Assembly (NCBI GenBank): GCA_034440495.1
Contig: JAWXCE010000042.1
Span: 62,001 to 126,000 of the forward strand
From: JAWXCE01 sp034440495
GTDB taxonomy: Bacteria > Pseudomonadota > Alphaproteobacteria > Rhizobiales > Rhodomicrobiaceae
DNA length: 64,000 bases
Reading direction: 5' to 3'
This document shows positions 27,222 through 36,856 of this stretch, one piece after another. A program made the translations under genes and the position numbers. Every line of letters starts with the position of its first letter. Within the stretch, counting starts at the first letter, position 1. The notes beneath the pieces were generated by a model, which ran no database searches, was not told the origin of the DNA, and saw only the letters and a list, made by a program, of their open reading frames with translations.

Positions 27222-27848
27222 TTAAAGCCGATCCCCTGCGATTGTCCGCTGTAAAAATGCGATGACGGGCGCACTATCCCACTCTGCCGTGCCCGCCAGC
27301 CGGGCGATTTCGCGGCCATCGCGGTCGATGATGAGCGTGGTGGGCAGGCCGGCGGCTTTGAGTTTGAAGCCTGCCTCGCCTGTTTCGTCGATGAACAGCG
27401 GCAGATTTTTGAGGCCGTCCGCCTCCAGAAATTTACGCGGCCCATCCGGCCCGCTGCGATCGAGACTGATGGCGATGACAGCAAAATCGTCAGCCCCGAG
27501 CTTGGCCTGAAGCCGGTCGAGGGTTGGCATCTCCACCTTGCACGGCGCGCACCAAGTCGCCCACAAATTGACGACAAGCACCTTGCCGCGCCAGTCCTTC
27601 AGCGACTTGATCTCGCCCTGCCCGTCCTGAAATGCGAAGTCCGCAATCTCGCGAGACTGTTTCAGCACGACCAGCTTCGGTATGCCAGGTTGCGGCAACA
27701 CATCCTCCAGGCGGCTTACAACGAACTTGCCAGGCCCCACGTCCGATTCCGCGTCTGGCGCCAGCAGCCAATAAGTTCCGGCAAAACCCGCCGCGAGCGA
27801 ACCGGCGATCAGGAAAATGATTGCGAACAACTTCGTATTTTGTTTCAT
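27222..27848 (-). CDS. tlpA: TlpA-type thiol:disulfide oxidoreductase
   Basis: A 208-residue membrane-anchored periplasmic thioredoxin. The N-terminal helix (residues 7-29) anchors it, and the thioredoxin domain (~70-205) has VVNLWATWCAPCKVEMP with the WCAPC active site and GLPTTLIIDRDG with the cis-Pro. TlpA proteins reduce apo-cytochrome or copper-centre thiols. It is divergent from argH, as commonly seen in Hyphomicrobiales. The symbol is by family resemblance. Confidence 0.88.
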   Translation of the reverse strand: MKQNTKLFAIIFLIAGSLAAGFAGTYWLLAPDAESDVGPGKFVVSRLEDVLPQPGIPKLVVLKQSREIADFAFQDGQGEIKSLKDWRGKVLVVNLWATWCAPCKVEMPTLDRLQAKLGADDFAVIAISLDRSGPDGPRKFLEADGLKNLPLFIDETGEAGFKLKAAGLPTTLIIDRDGREIARLAGTAEWDSAPVIAFLQRTIAGDRL

Positions 27849-27895
27849 CTAAACTTCAATATTCCGCGCTTTAGCGCTTTGCAGCAGGATTGCGA

Positions 27896-29293
27896 ATGAC
27901 CAGCACGATGTGGGGCGGGCGTTTTGGAGCCGCGCCCAGCGCCATCATGGAGGAAATTAACGCCTCCATCGGTTTCGACAAGCGCTTGTACTCCGCCGAT
28001 ATCCGCGGCTCAAAGGCGCATGTGGCGATGCTCGGCGCAACTGGCGTTATCGCGCAAGCGGATGCGGACGCTATTGCGGCGGGGTTGGACGCGGTGCTGG
28101 CGGAGATCGAGGCGGGCAAGTTCGAGTTCTCGCGTGCGCTGGAGGATATTCACCTCAACATAGAATCGCGGCTGAAGACGCTGATCGGCGAGGCGGCGGG
28201 GCGGTTGCACACCGCGCGCTCTCGCAACGACCAGGTGGCGACGGACATGCGGCTTTACGTGCGCGACGCCATAGATCATCTGGATGGCCAATTGCTCGCG
28301 CTGCAACACGCGCTGGCAGAAAAAGCAGCCACACATACCGGGGCCATCATGCCGGGCTATACGCATCTGCAAACCGCGCAGCCCGTAACCTTCGGCCATC
28401 ACTTGCTTGCGTATGTGGAAATGATCGCGCGCGACCGGGGCCGCTTCGCCGATGCGCGGCGGCGGCTGAATGAAAACCCGCTGGGCGCGGCGGCGCTCGC
28501 AGGCGCCTCATTCCCTATCGACCGTCACATGACGACGGCTGCGCTGCAGTTCGACCGTCCCATGGCGAACTCGCTCGACGCCGTGTCCGCACGCGATTTC
28601 GTTCTGGAAACGCTCGCCGCCGCCTCAATCTCGATCATGCACCTTTCGCGGCTGGCGGAAGAGATCGTCATCTGGTGCTCGGCCGAGTTCCAGTTCATCA
28701 AGCTGTCGGACGCCTTCACCACCGGCTCATCCATTATGCCGCAAAAGCGTAACCCGGATGCGGCGGAGCTGGTGCGCGCCAAGCCCGGGCGAATATATGG
28801 CGCGCTTCAGGCGCTTCTGGTCGTGATGAAGGGGCTGCCGCTCGCCTATTCCAAGGATATGCAGGAAGATAAAGAGCTAACGTTCGATGCGCTCGACAAT
28901 CTCTCTCTCGCCATCGCCGCAATGACCGGCATGGTCGGCGACATGCAGCCCAACGTCGCCAAAATGCGGGAGAGCGCGGCGAAAGGCTTTTCCACCGCCA
29001 CGGATATCGCCGACTGGCTAGTGCGCGTGCTAGCGATGCCCTTTCGCGACGCACATCATGTCACGGGCCGCATCGTGAAAATGGCGGAAGATCGCGGGCT
29101 TACGCTGGATGCTCTCGCGCTTGCGGACATGCAAAGCGTTGAGCCGCGCATCACTCAGGAGATTTTTTCCGTGTTGAGCGTGGAGGCCTCTGCCGCCAGT
29201 CGCCGCAGCTTTGGAGGCACAGCGCCGGAAAATGTGAAGGCGGCGGCGGAAATCTGGCTGAAGCGGCTGGAAGTGAACACAGTTTCGGGCTAA
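27896..29293 (+). CDS. argH: Argininosuccinate lyase
   Basis: A 465-residue enzyme that splits argininosuccinate to arginine and fumarate, the last step of arginine synthesis. Hallmarks are MWGGRF at the N-terminus, EDIHLNIESRL, TARSRNDQVATDMRLY, PGYTHLQTAQPV with the catalytic His, and the superfamily signature GSSIMPQKRNPD. AGGA precedes the ATG at 27896; a TTG six bases earlier is in frame. It heads argH-lptM-lysA. Confidence 0.97.
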   Translation: MTSTMWGGRFGAAPSAIMEEINASIGFDKRLYSADIRGSKAHVAMLGATGVIAQADADAIAAGLDAVLAEIEAGKFEFSRALEDIHLNIESRLKTLIGEAAGRLHTARSRNDQVATDMRLYVRDAIDHLDGQLLALQHALAEKAATHTGAIMPGYTHLQTAQPVTFGHHLLAYVEMIARDRGRFADARRRLNENPLGAAALAGASFPIDRHMTTAALQFDRPMANSLDAVSARDFVLETLAAASISIMHLSRLAEEIVIWCSAEFQFIKLSDAFTTGSSIMPQKRNPDAAELVRAKPGRIYGALQALLVVMKGLPLAYSKDMQEDKELTFDALDNLSLAIAAMTGMVGDMQPNVAKMRESAAKGFSTATDIADWLVRVLAMPFRDAHHVTGRIVKMAEDRGLTLDALALADMQSVEPRITQEIFSVLSVEASAASRRSFGGTAPENVKAAAEIWLKRLEVNTVSG

Positions 29294-29329
29294 CACTTCT
29301 CTGATTGTAGGGATAACTTTGGGTCTGAA

Positions 29330-29650
29330 ATGCTGAATTTTACAAAATTTTCGAGCACGAACCTTGTTCGTCTGGGCCTAACCGCTCTATTTATATCTTC
29401 AGCGCTCGCCGGATGCGGCAAAAAAGGAACGCTTGAGGCACCTTCTGCTGGGGCAAAATCTGAAAAGAAGGACGGCGAAGAAAAAGCGGACGGCGAGAAA
29501 GGCAAAAAGAAGCAGGACACGGCATCATCCGTAGGCAAGGGTAGTGCTACGGCGATTGGCAAAGGCAGCAGCACTGGAAAAATCGAGAACAAGCCTAGCC
29601 AATATCCAACAGGGCCGCATCGGCCATTTATTCTCGACGGATTGCTCTAA
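29330..29650 (+). CDS. lptM: LptM-like outer-membrane lipoprotein
   Basis: A 106-residue lipoprotein with lipobox LAGCGKKG (Cys ~29), the LptM/YifL signature. The middle is a charged Lys/Glu/Gly linker and the C-terminus ends in PHRPFILDGLL. In E. coli LptM helps oxidative maturation of the LptD translocon. The position between argH and lysA is the standard one for this gene in many proteobacteria. It is somewhat longer than the E. coli protein. Confidence 0.85.
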   Translation: MLNFTKFSSTNLVRLGLTALFISSALAGCGKKGTLEAPSAGAKSEKKDGEEKADGEKGKKKQDTASSVGKGSATAIGKGSSTGKIENKPSQYPTGPHRPFILDGLL

Positions 29651-29681
29651 TAGCCGCACCCGGCCAATTTGACTGACGTTT

Positions 29682-30956
29682 ATGCATCATTTTCAATATC
29701 GTAACGGCGTGTTGCACACGGAAGACGTCAGTTTAGATGTTCTCGCGTCAAATATAACAACGCCTTTTTATTGCTATTCAACCGCAACCCTTGAACGTCA
29801 CTTTCTGGTATTTGATGAAGCGTTTAAGGGCACGGACCATCTGGCCTGCTTCGCATTGAAAGCCAACTCAAATCTGGCCGTACTGAAAACGCTGGTGCGA
29901 ATTGGCGCGGGCATGGATGTGGTGTCAGAGGGCGAACTGCGCCGCGCGCTTGCGGCGGGCGTATCGCCGGAACGAATCGTGTTCTCGGGTGTCGGCAAAA
30001 CGCCGGACGAGATGGCGCTGGCTCTCGGGCATGCGATTTTTGGCTTCAACGTCGAATCGGAAGCTGAGTTGCGCGCTTTATCAGGCGTAGCGAAAGGCAT
30101 GAACCGAACAGCGCGAATCGCACTGCGCGTCAACCCGGATGTAGACGCCAAAACCCACCATAAAATTTCGACAGGCAAAGCCGAACACAAATTTGGCGTG
30201 CCCTACGCAGACGCCCCGGCCCTGTATCGTCTGGCGGCCAGCCTTCCCAACATCGATGCGGCGGGCGTGCATATGCATATTGGCAGTCAGATCACCGATC
30301 TTGCGCCATTCGCCGACGCTTTTGCGCGGATCGCCGATCTGACTGTTCGTCTGCGCGCGGATGGTCACAAAATCACATTCGTCAATCTGGGTGGTGGGCT
30401 TGGCGTTCCCTATCACGGCGGTGAGGACGAGCCTCCTCTACCCTCCGTTTACGCCGAAGTCGTCAAACGTGCGACACACGGCCTGAATTGCAAACTCCTG
30501 TTCGAGCCGGGGCGCATGATCGCGGGCAATGCCGGCGTGTTGGTCACGCGCGTTATTTACACGAAAACATCTGGCGCGAAACGGTTCGTCATCGTTGACG
30601 CCGCCATGAACGATCTCATCCGGCCCACGCTTTACGACGCCTATCATGAAGTTTGCGCCGTTTCGGAAGACCGCGCGAACGAACCGCACATTTTGCAGGA
30701 CATCGTCGGCCCGGTCTGCGAAACCGGCGATTTTCTGGCCAAAGACCGGCTGGCCCCCGCTTTCCATCAAGGCGATCTTATGGCGTTTATGACGGCTGGC
30801 GCTTACGGCGCGGTGCAGGCCTCCACCTACAACAGCCGCCTGCTTGTGCCCGAAGTTCTGGTGCGCGGCGCAGCATACGCCGTCGTCCGCCCGCGCCCGA
30901 CATATGAGCAAATGCTCAGCGCCGAGGCGATGGCGCCCTGGCTCATGGAAAATTGA
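29682..30956 (+). CDS. lysA: Diaminopimelate decarboxylase
   Basis: A 424-residue PLP enzyme converting meso-diaminopimelate to lysine. The PLP Lys is in FALKANSNLAVL, the phosphate loop in NLGGGLGVPY, HMHIGSQI is conserved, and the decarboxylase signature GPVCETGDFLA carries the active-site Cys. Length is typical. It lies 31 bases after lptM. The ribosome site is weak. Confidence 0.97.
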   Translation: MHHFQYRNGVLHTEDVSLDVLASNITTPFYCYSTATLERHFLVFDEAFKGTDHLACFALKANSNLAVLKTLVRIGAGMDVVSEGELRRALAAGVSPERIVFSGVGKTPDEMALALGHAIFGFNVESEAELRALSGVAKGMNRTARIALRVNPDVDAKTHHKISTGKAEHKFGVPYADAPALYRLAASLPNIDAAGVHMHIGSQITDLAPFADAFARIADLTVRLRADGHKITFVNLGGGLGVPYHGGEDEPPLPSVYAEVVKRATHGLNCKLLFEPGRMIAGNAGVLVTRVIYTKTSGAKRFVIVDAAMNDLIRPTLYDAYHEVCAVSEDRANEPHILQDIVGPVCETGDFLAKDRLAPAFHQGDLMAFMTAGAYGAVQASTYNSRLLVPEVLVRGAAYAVVRPRPTYEQMLSAEAMAPWLMEN

Positions 30957-31055
30957 TTCCCCAGGCAGACTCGAAAACCGCCATACTTTCCGCTACTATC
31001 TTTTAACGCCTATTTTGGCGGAGCCGCGCGCGGCTGGCCGACGGAACCGAGACGC

Positions 31056-33668
31056 ATGATTTCCAGCACTACGCCGACACTCACGCCGCAGGCGGCCAGC
31101 AAAGCGCTCGATGCAAAACTGCGGCATGCTCAGCGCATGATTTTTTTGGGGCGGCTTTGGCTGGCTCTATGGCCGCCGCTCGCTGTTACGCAGCTTTTCC
31201 TCACGGTGTCACTGTTCGGACTTTGGCCGAGCCTTCCCCGAATTGGCCACCAGGCAGCGCTGGCCGCATTCACCGTGGCTTTGGTTGGCTCATTGTGGGC
31301 GCTTGTGCGCTTCCGCCTTCCTAGCCGCGCCGAAGCCATTGCGCGCGTCGAGGCTATGACGGGCGTAAAACATCGCCCGATCGCATCCTTTAATGACACG
31401 TTTTCGACTGGCGCGGATGAGGCTTCGCAAAGCCTTTGGGATGCGCACAAGGAGCGTCTCACCCGCTCGTTCAGCCAGATGCGAGCTGGCTGGCCGGAAG
31501 CGCGCGTTGACCGGCGGGATCCGTTTGCCTTGCGTGCGATCCTGCTGATCGCTTTGGCCCTTGGTTTTATTATCCATGGCGGCGAAGTCCAACAGCGCGT
31601 CGCGGCGGCTTTCACCATTCCAGCGTCGTCGCGCACGCTCGCGACACGCATCGACGCATGGATCACGCCGCCGCCATATACTGCCAAAGCGCCGCTGATG
31701 CTTGCGGACGGCATGCGCCCGTTATCCAATCTGAACGAAGCCCGCCCAGAGATCGAAGCGCCGGAAAACAGCGAACTGATCGTGCGCGTCAATCACCCCG
31801 AGGCCGCTGGATTTAAAACCCGGCTCGTGGGAGCTGCAGAAACTGACAGCGCCCCATTGCCGCTGCATCAAGGCTCAAGTGCTGGCATCGCCGAGTTTCG
31901 CGTCAAACTGACAACGCCCGGTATTCTCGAAATCTCCGACGGAGACACGGTAATCGCAAACTGGACGCTCAAGATTCTTGACGACAGACCGCCGTCCATC
32001 GCCGTGACGGAGTCAGTCTCAGTCGCCGCCCGCAGCGCCCTTCAGCTCAAATATCACGTTGAGGATGATTACGGTGTCGCTTCAGCCCGCGCTCTCATCA
32101 AGCAAGCTAATGACATCGGTGGGGAGATCGCTCCCTCGCCGGGCGGAAAAGCTGCGTCCGCATCGAAAAGGCTTGGCGAGCCTCCCGTTATCCCGCTGCC
32201 GTTGCCGCGCGCCAGCCTGAAATCGGGAAACGGGCAAACTTTTAAGGATTTAACAGCGCATCCCTGGGCAGGATTACCTGTTGTGATGACCATGATCGCG
32301 GAAGATCAGGCAGGACAGATTGGGGGCAGTGACGCGGGCACATTTATGTTGCCCGAGCGGCGCTTTACAAAGCCACTGGCGAAAGCGCTCATCGAACAGC
32401 GCAAGGCGCTCGTCAACCGGCCCGACCGCACTGAGCGCGTGCTTAAAGCGCTGGAAGCAATCACCATAGAGCCGGAAGCAATCTTTCCGGATTTCGGGCT
32501 ATATCTTGGCGTGCGCAGCGTCTATTGGCGTCTGCGCAACGATGGCGAGCGGCCAGCAATAGAAAGCGCTGTCGCCCAGCTTTGGGATATCGCCCTCAAA
32601 ATCGAGGATGGCGATTTGCCGGAGGCCGAACGCGAGCTTCGGGAGGCTCAGGAGCGCCTCGCCAAGGCCCTGGATGAAAATGCGTCTGAAGAAGAGATTC
32701 AGAAGCTGATGAATGAGCTTCGACAAGCGCTTGCCAAGTTCATGGACGCCATGCGCGAAAACTCTCAAAATGCGCAGAAAAACGATCAGGACAACCAGAA
32801 GCCAACGAAGCAGGTGACGTCTAAAGAGCTTGAGAAGATGCTCAAGGACATTGAGGATCTGGCGAAAACCGGCTCTCGCGACGCGGCCCGGCAAATGCTG
32901 GCTGAATTGCAGGAGATGCTGGAAAACTCGCAAAACGGCAAGAAAGCTCAGGAAGGCCAATCGCAGGAGATGATGAGCCAGCTTGACGAGTTAAGCGAGC
33001 TGATGGCGAAGCAGCAGAAACTGCTTGATGAAACCTATGAGGCGAAGCGGAAGGCCGAGGGCGCAGAGAGGGGCCAACAGAACCGCAACGCCCAGAAACA
33101 GTCCGGAGAACGTGGCCAGCAGGGTCGCCAGGCCAAACCAGGAGACCCTGGAGCAGGCGAACAAGGTGAGGAAGGCCAGCAGGGTGAAACCTCACTTGAT
33201 GAATTGCGAGAGCGGCAGGAAGCTCTTCTCAAGCAGCTCGACAAGCTGCGCGAGGGCATGCAGGGCTTGAATGAAGACTCGCGTCAGAAACTGGAGGATG
33301 CCGCGCGCGCTATGGGCGAGGCCGGAAAGTCGCTTGAGCAGCAGGACGCGGACACCGCCGCCGCTGAGGAAGGCCAGGCTGTCGAAAGCTTGCGCGAGGG
33401 CGCTAAAGGCATGGCCGAGCAGATGATGCAATCCATGCAGGGCCAGCAGGGCCCGGGCGGAAACCAGGATGGTAATATGCCGCGCGATCCCCTTGGCCGT
33501 GCGAACCGCTCGCAAGGGGCGGAGAACGGCGACAACGTCAAGGTGCCCGATGCGATTGATATTCAGCGCGCACGAGAAATCCTTGACGAACTACGCCGCC
33601 GCCTTGGCGAGCGCTATCGCCCGGAGATGGAGCTGGAATACCTCGATCGCCTGATAAAACGTTTTTAG
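31056..33668 (+). CDS. TIGR02302/DUF4175 family large membrane protein
   Basis: An 870-residue protein conserved in Alphaproteobacteria beside lysA. Two transmembrane helices lie near residues 37-58 and 67-86 and a third near 162-180. A beta-rich segment follows (~195-340), then a long Gln/Glu/Lys/Gly-rich helical region (~480-830) with repeated QQG and EEGQQGE stretches. The C-terminal end (LDELRRRLGERYRPEMELEYLDRLI) is the most conserved part of the family. Function is unknown. It follows lysA by 99 bases. Confidence 0.88.
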   Translation: MISSTTPTLTPQAASKALDAKLRHAQRMIFLGRLWLALWPPLAVTQLFLTVSLFGLWPSLPRIGHQAALAAFTVALVGSLWALVRFRLPSRAEAIARVEAMTGVKHRPIASFNDTFSTGADEASQSLWDAHKERLTRSFSQMRAGWPEARVDRRDPFALRAILLIALALGFIIHGGEVQQRVAAAFTIPASSRTLATRIDAWITPPPYTAKAPLMLADGMRPLSNLNEARPEIEAPENSELIVRVNHPEAAGFKTRLVGAAETDSAPLPLHQGSSAGIAEFRVKLTTPGILEISDGDTVIANWTLKILDDRPPSIAVTESVSVAARSALQLKYHVEDDYGVASARALIKQANDIGGEIAPSPGGKAASASKRLGEPPVIPLPLPRASLKSGNGQTFKDLTAHPWAGLPVVMTMIAEDQAGQIGGSDAGTFMLPERRFTKPLAKALIEQRKALVNRPDRTERVLKALEAITIEPEAIFPDFGLYLGVRSVYWRLRNDGERPAIESAVAQLWDIALKIEDGDLPEAERELREAQERLAKALDENASEEEIQKLMNELRQALAKFMDAMRENSQNAQKNDQDNQKPTKQVTSKELEKMLKDIEDLAKTGSRDAARQMLAELQEMLENSQNGKKAQEGQSQEMMSQLDELSELMAKQQKLLDETYEAKRKAEGAERGQQNRNAQKQSGERGQQGRQAKPGDPGAGEQGEEGQQGETSLDELRERQEALLKQLDKLREGMQGLNEDSRQKLEDAARAMGEAGKSLEQQDADTAAAEEGQAVESLREGAKGMAEQMMQSMQGQQGPGGNQDGNMPRDPLGRANRSQGAENGDNVKVPDAIDIQRAREILDELRRRLGERYRPEMELEYLDRLIKRF

Positions 33669-33697
33669 CGCGCGGAGCCGAAAACTGCCGCACGCGC

Positions 33698-34990
33698 CTA
33701 TGATCCAAATCGCAGCTCTATGCCGCTGATACTTTTCGGCGGGGATATAAACTCAAGTGTGAACGCGGTTTTTGTGGCAGCCTGCAGCGGCTCTTTCGTG
33801 ATAATCGCCACCGTCTTGGCAATTTCAGCCGACTGATCGTCACGGACGGTGATATGCAAAAGCGGCACGTTGAGCGCGGCATTCGTCAAATTGACGACAT
33901 CGCCACGAACCTCCAGCACAGATTTCCCACCGCGCTTCAGCCACTCATAGGTCACTTTTTCAAAGCCGAGCGGGTCTTGTCCGACCGTTACGCCTACCTG
34001 CTCATAATAAGCGGCGGTGCCCGGCATCGCTTCAACAACATGCTCGGGGAACAGCACGACGGACGCCATCACGCCGCCGATAACTGCAAGATACGATCCC
34101 CAAGCCGCCGCGAGCGCGAGCCCGCCTCGCGAACTAGCCTCCTCCGCCCGCGGTTGCCGCATTGGCATGCCGCCGGCAAAGCCCTTAAACTCGTCTGCCT
34201 CGTATGAGGTCGCCGCACGCTCGCCGCGCCAGAAAGCGCTTAGTCTCTCGGCCGCGATGCGCTGGTTTTCGTCTTCTTGGGGATCTTGGTCAAATGACGA
34301 AACGTCGCGGTTCGCTTCGTCGTCGTTAAAGGCGCTGCCTGATTGCCGCAGCGCTTCGTCGCTTTCCGCCATCAAAGATTGCGCGCTAGGCTCGAAGCCG
34401 GCCCGGTTGATAGCCCCCGCCAGCTCCGCCGCCCAATTATTTGTTGCATCAGCGTCCTCAACCGCGTCCTTATCCGCAGCGGGCGGAAACGGCGCGAGAG
34501 CAGAGCCTCTGATGTAATCGACTGGGCTGCCCTCAAATCGATCTCCGACGTTTTCCGCAGCCGAAGCAGCCCACGAGCGCTTTGCATCTTCAGTTTCAGC
34601 GGCCTCGGCGGCGGCACTCCCCACATCAAGCTGATAAGTCTCAGCCTCACCGGCGCGAAGGGCTTCGTAAGAGGGGGCTGGCGCTTCGTCGGCATTATAG
34701 TCGGTTTTGCTGAACGCCTCCTCCTGCCCATCTGCTTCCTCAAGCCTTGGCACACCTGCAAAAGCTGACGCTGTGACTTGAGCTAACGCTGCGGCGTAGG
34801 CCTCAGAGACGGCGGCTGGCGAACCGGCTTCCGACTCCGGGTCGTCGAAAGCGACCTGCCCGTCTTCGGCTTCAGACTGAAAGCGCCATACCGTTTTGCA
34901 AGAGGGACAACGAACCTGCTGACCATCCTCGATCATAAATTTGAGCCTGTATCGAGTAGCGCAATTTGGGCATTGGATGATCGTTGACAC
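33698..34990 (-). CDS. MJ0042-type zinc-ribbon protein with one membrane helix
   Basis: A 430-residue protein opening with a zinc ribbon, CPNCATRY..CPSCKTVWRF (two CxxC pairs, residues 7-34). A long acidic low-complexity region (~45-280) leads to one transmembrane helix (~293-315). The C-terminal ~110 residues form a beta-rich domain (VLEVRGDVVNLTNAAL) like DUF3426. GTG start with GGAGAAA upstream. It is divergent from ftsE. In related genomes it is annotated only as a zinc-ribbon protein. Confidence 0.8.
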   Translation of the reverse strand: MSTIIQCPNCATRYRLKFMIEDGQQVRCPSCKTVWRFQSEAEDGQVAFDDPESEAGSPAAVSEAYAAALAQVTASAFAGVPRLEEADGQEEAFSKTDYNADEAPAPSYEALRAGEAETYQLDVGSAAAEAAETEDAKRSWAASAAENVGDRFEGSPVDYIRGSALAPFPPAADKDAVEDADATNNWAAELAGAINRAGFEPSAQSLMAESDEALRQSGSAFNDDEANRDVSSFDQDPQEDENQRIAAERLSAFWRGERAATSYEADEFKGFAGGMPMRQPRAEEASSRGGLALAAAWGSYLAVIGGVMASVVLFPEHVVEAMPGTAAYYEQVGVTVGQDPLGFEKVTYEWLKRGGKSVLEVRGDVVNLTNAALNVPLLHITVRDDQSAEIAKTVAIITKEPLQAATKTAFTLEFISPPKSISGIELRFGS

Positions 34991-35149
34991 TAGAGTTTCT
35001 CCGACGCTTGTTCTGGGGCCTTAACGGTCTCGTCGCAAAGGTCTCGCCTTTGACCAATTCCATTGATACAAGATTGATTGACTTCCATAAAGCCTGTTTT
35101 ACGCCGATGGTCGTGCGGGGCAAATCGCGTATTTTGGCGAGGACAATCG

Positions 35150-35827
35150 TTGATTCAGTTCGATAAAGTTTCGTTGCGTTACGGGCAGAACCAGCAGGAA
35201 ATCCTGTCCGATGTCAGCTTTGATCTGCAACCAGGCTCATTTCATTTTCTGACAGGGGCCTCGGGCGCTGGCAAAACCACGCTACTTCGGCTGCTGTTTC
35301 TCTCACTACGCCCGACTCGCGGCAACGCTTTCATGTTCGGTCGCAACGTGACCAAGCTGACCCTCGCCCAGCGCGCCGAAATGCGCCAGCGCATCGGCAT
35401 CGTGTTTCAGGACTTTTTGCTGCTCGATCATTTGACAACCTGGGAAAACGTCGCCTTACCCCTACGGGTGCGAGGCGGCAAGCCAGCCGTTTCCGCCCAT
35501 GACGTGACCGAGCTGCTGAAATGGGTGGGCCTCAGTGACAAAATGATGGCTTATCCGTCAGTTTTGTCGGGCGGGGAAAAGCAGCGCGCCGCCATTGCCC
35601 GCGCCGTGGTCGGCCGACCTGAAGTACTGCTCGCGGACGAACCGACCGGCAACGTCGACCCGCAGATGGGCCGCAGGCTGCTCCGTCTTTTCATCGAGTT
35701 GAACAGGCTCGGCACCTCGATCGTCATCGCCACGCACGATTATCAGCTTATGTCCCAATTCCCTGCATTCCCCCGGTTACAGCTCGAAAACGGGCGGCTG
35801 AATGTTCATGAGCGTTTCGATGGTTAA
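35150..35827 (+). CDS. ftsE: Cell-division ATP-binding protein FtsE
   Basis: A 225-residue ABC ATPase that with FtsX controls peptidoglycan hydrolases at the septum. Walker A GASGAGKTT, Q-loop VFQDFLLLDHLT, signature LSGGEKQR, Walker B VLLADEPTGNVDP and the H-loop ATHDY are all present. The TTG start at 35150 has GAGGA seven bases upstream and begins MIQFDKVSLRYG as in the family; the longer ORF from 35078 adds an unrelated N-terminus. It overlaps ftsX. Confidence 0.94.
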   Translation: MIQFDKVSLRYGQNQQEILSDVSFDLQPGSFHFLTGASGAGKTTLLRLLFLSLRPTRGNAFMFGRNVTKLTLAQRAEMRQRIGIVFQDFLLLDHLTTWENVALPLRVRGGKPAVSAHDVTELLKWVGLSDKMMAYPSVLSGGEKQRAAIARAVVGRPEVLLADEPTGNVDPQMGRRLLRLFIELNRLGTSIVIATHDYQLMSQFPAFPRLQLENGRLNVHERFDG

Positions 35828-36806
35828 TGTTTCCGGCGTTAAGTCTCTACCTGTCGTCGTCAGTAAGGAGCAGGCAAAAGCACAGCCACCCAAGCAGGGT
35901 TTTGGGAAGACGCCAATCGTGCTTCCCGGCTCGGTGACGGGCCGTTCGCTGACTATGGTTGTCGCCATCATGTGCTTCCTTGTCTGCCTTGTCGCGGGCG
36001 TGGTCTATATGATTCGGCAATCCGCCGACGCTTGGCTTCGCGACATCGATTCGGAAGTCACCATTCAGATTCAACCTGTCGGCGATATCAGAGCCATGGA
36101 TCGCAGCGTTGGCGAGATCGTGGCGTTTTTAAATGAGCAAACTGGCATCGCCAAAGTCACTCCGATCGGACGGGACGAAATTAACGAACTGGTCAAACCC
36201 TGGCTTGGATCGGTAGCCGGCCTTCAGGCATTGCCGATGCCACAGCTCATCGCGCTAGAGGTTGACCGCGACAATCCACCCGACATCAGCCTTCTGCGCG
36301 CGGCATTATCCGCCAAATTTTCCAACGTCAATCTCGACGATCATAGGCGGTGGCGTAAGCAAATTCGCGCAATGACCAGTACGCTAGCGATTGGCGGTCT
36401 AGCGGTCATCATCCTCATGACAGCGGCGACAGCCGCTATCATTGTCGCCGCCGCCCGTAGCGCCATGGCTTCAAATAAGGAAATCATCGAAGTTTTGAAC
36501 TTTGTCGGGGCAGAGGAAAAATTTATTGTCAACCAATTCGAGCGGCACTTTTTAAAGCTGGGCATTAAGGCAGGGATCGTCGGGGCTTCATTTGCCGCCC
36601 TCATCTTTTACGCACTGCCTCATATCGGCGAGCTATTCGGGGCCAACGCAGTCGCCGACGCAGAGGTGCGCCGGGTGATCGGGAGCGGGTCGTTGGACTT
36701 GCCGGGTTATGGAATTCTCGTCTTTATGGTGGTGGTTATCGCGGGGTTGTGTCAGTTGACATCGCGGATTGGCGTGCGGCGTATTCTTGAGGGGCAAAAT
36801 AAATAA
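35802..36806 (+). CDS. ftsX: Cell-division membrane protein FtsX
   Basis: A 334-residue permease-like protein with four transmembrane helices: one at ~48-70 and three at ~198-222, ~248-270 and ~300-325. A periplasmic domain (~70-190) includes WLRDIDSEVTIQIQP. The N-terminal cytoplasmic region is long, as is common in Alphaproteobacteria. It overlaps ftsE by 26 bases from the first ATG; ATGs at 35808 and 35820 are alternatives. No cell-wall hydrolase gene is next to it. Confidence 0.92.
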   Translation: MFMSVSMVNVSGVKSLPVVVSKEQAKAQPPKQGFGKTPIVLPGSVTGRSLTMVVAIMCFLVCLVAGVVYMIRQSADAWLRDIDSEVTIQIQPVGDIRAMDRSVGEIVAFLNEQTGIAKVTPIGRDEINELVKPWLGSVAGLQALPMPQLIALEVDRDNPPDISLLRAALSAKFSNVNLDDHRRWRKQIRAMTSTLAIGGLAVIILMTAATAAIIVAAARSAMASNKEIIEVLNFVGAEEKFIVNQFERHFLKLGIKAGIVGASFAALIFYALPHIGELFGANAVADAEVRRVIGSGSLDLPGYGILVFMVVVIAGLCQLTSRIGVRRILEGQNK

Positions 36807-36856
36807 GGCTGTTGGTGTTTGTAAGGTTGTCCGATCCTGTAAAATCGTCAACGGGT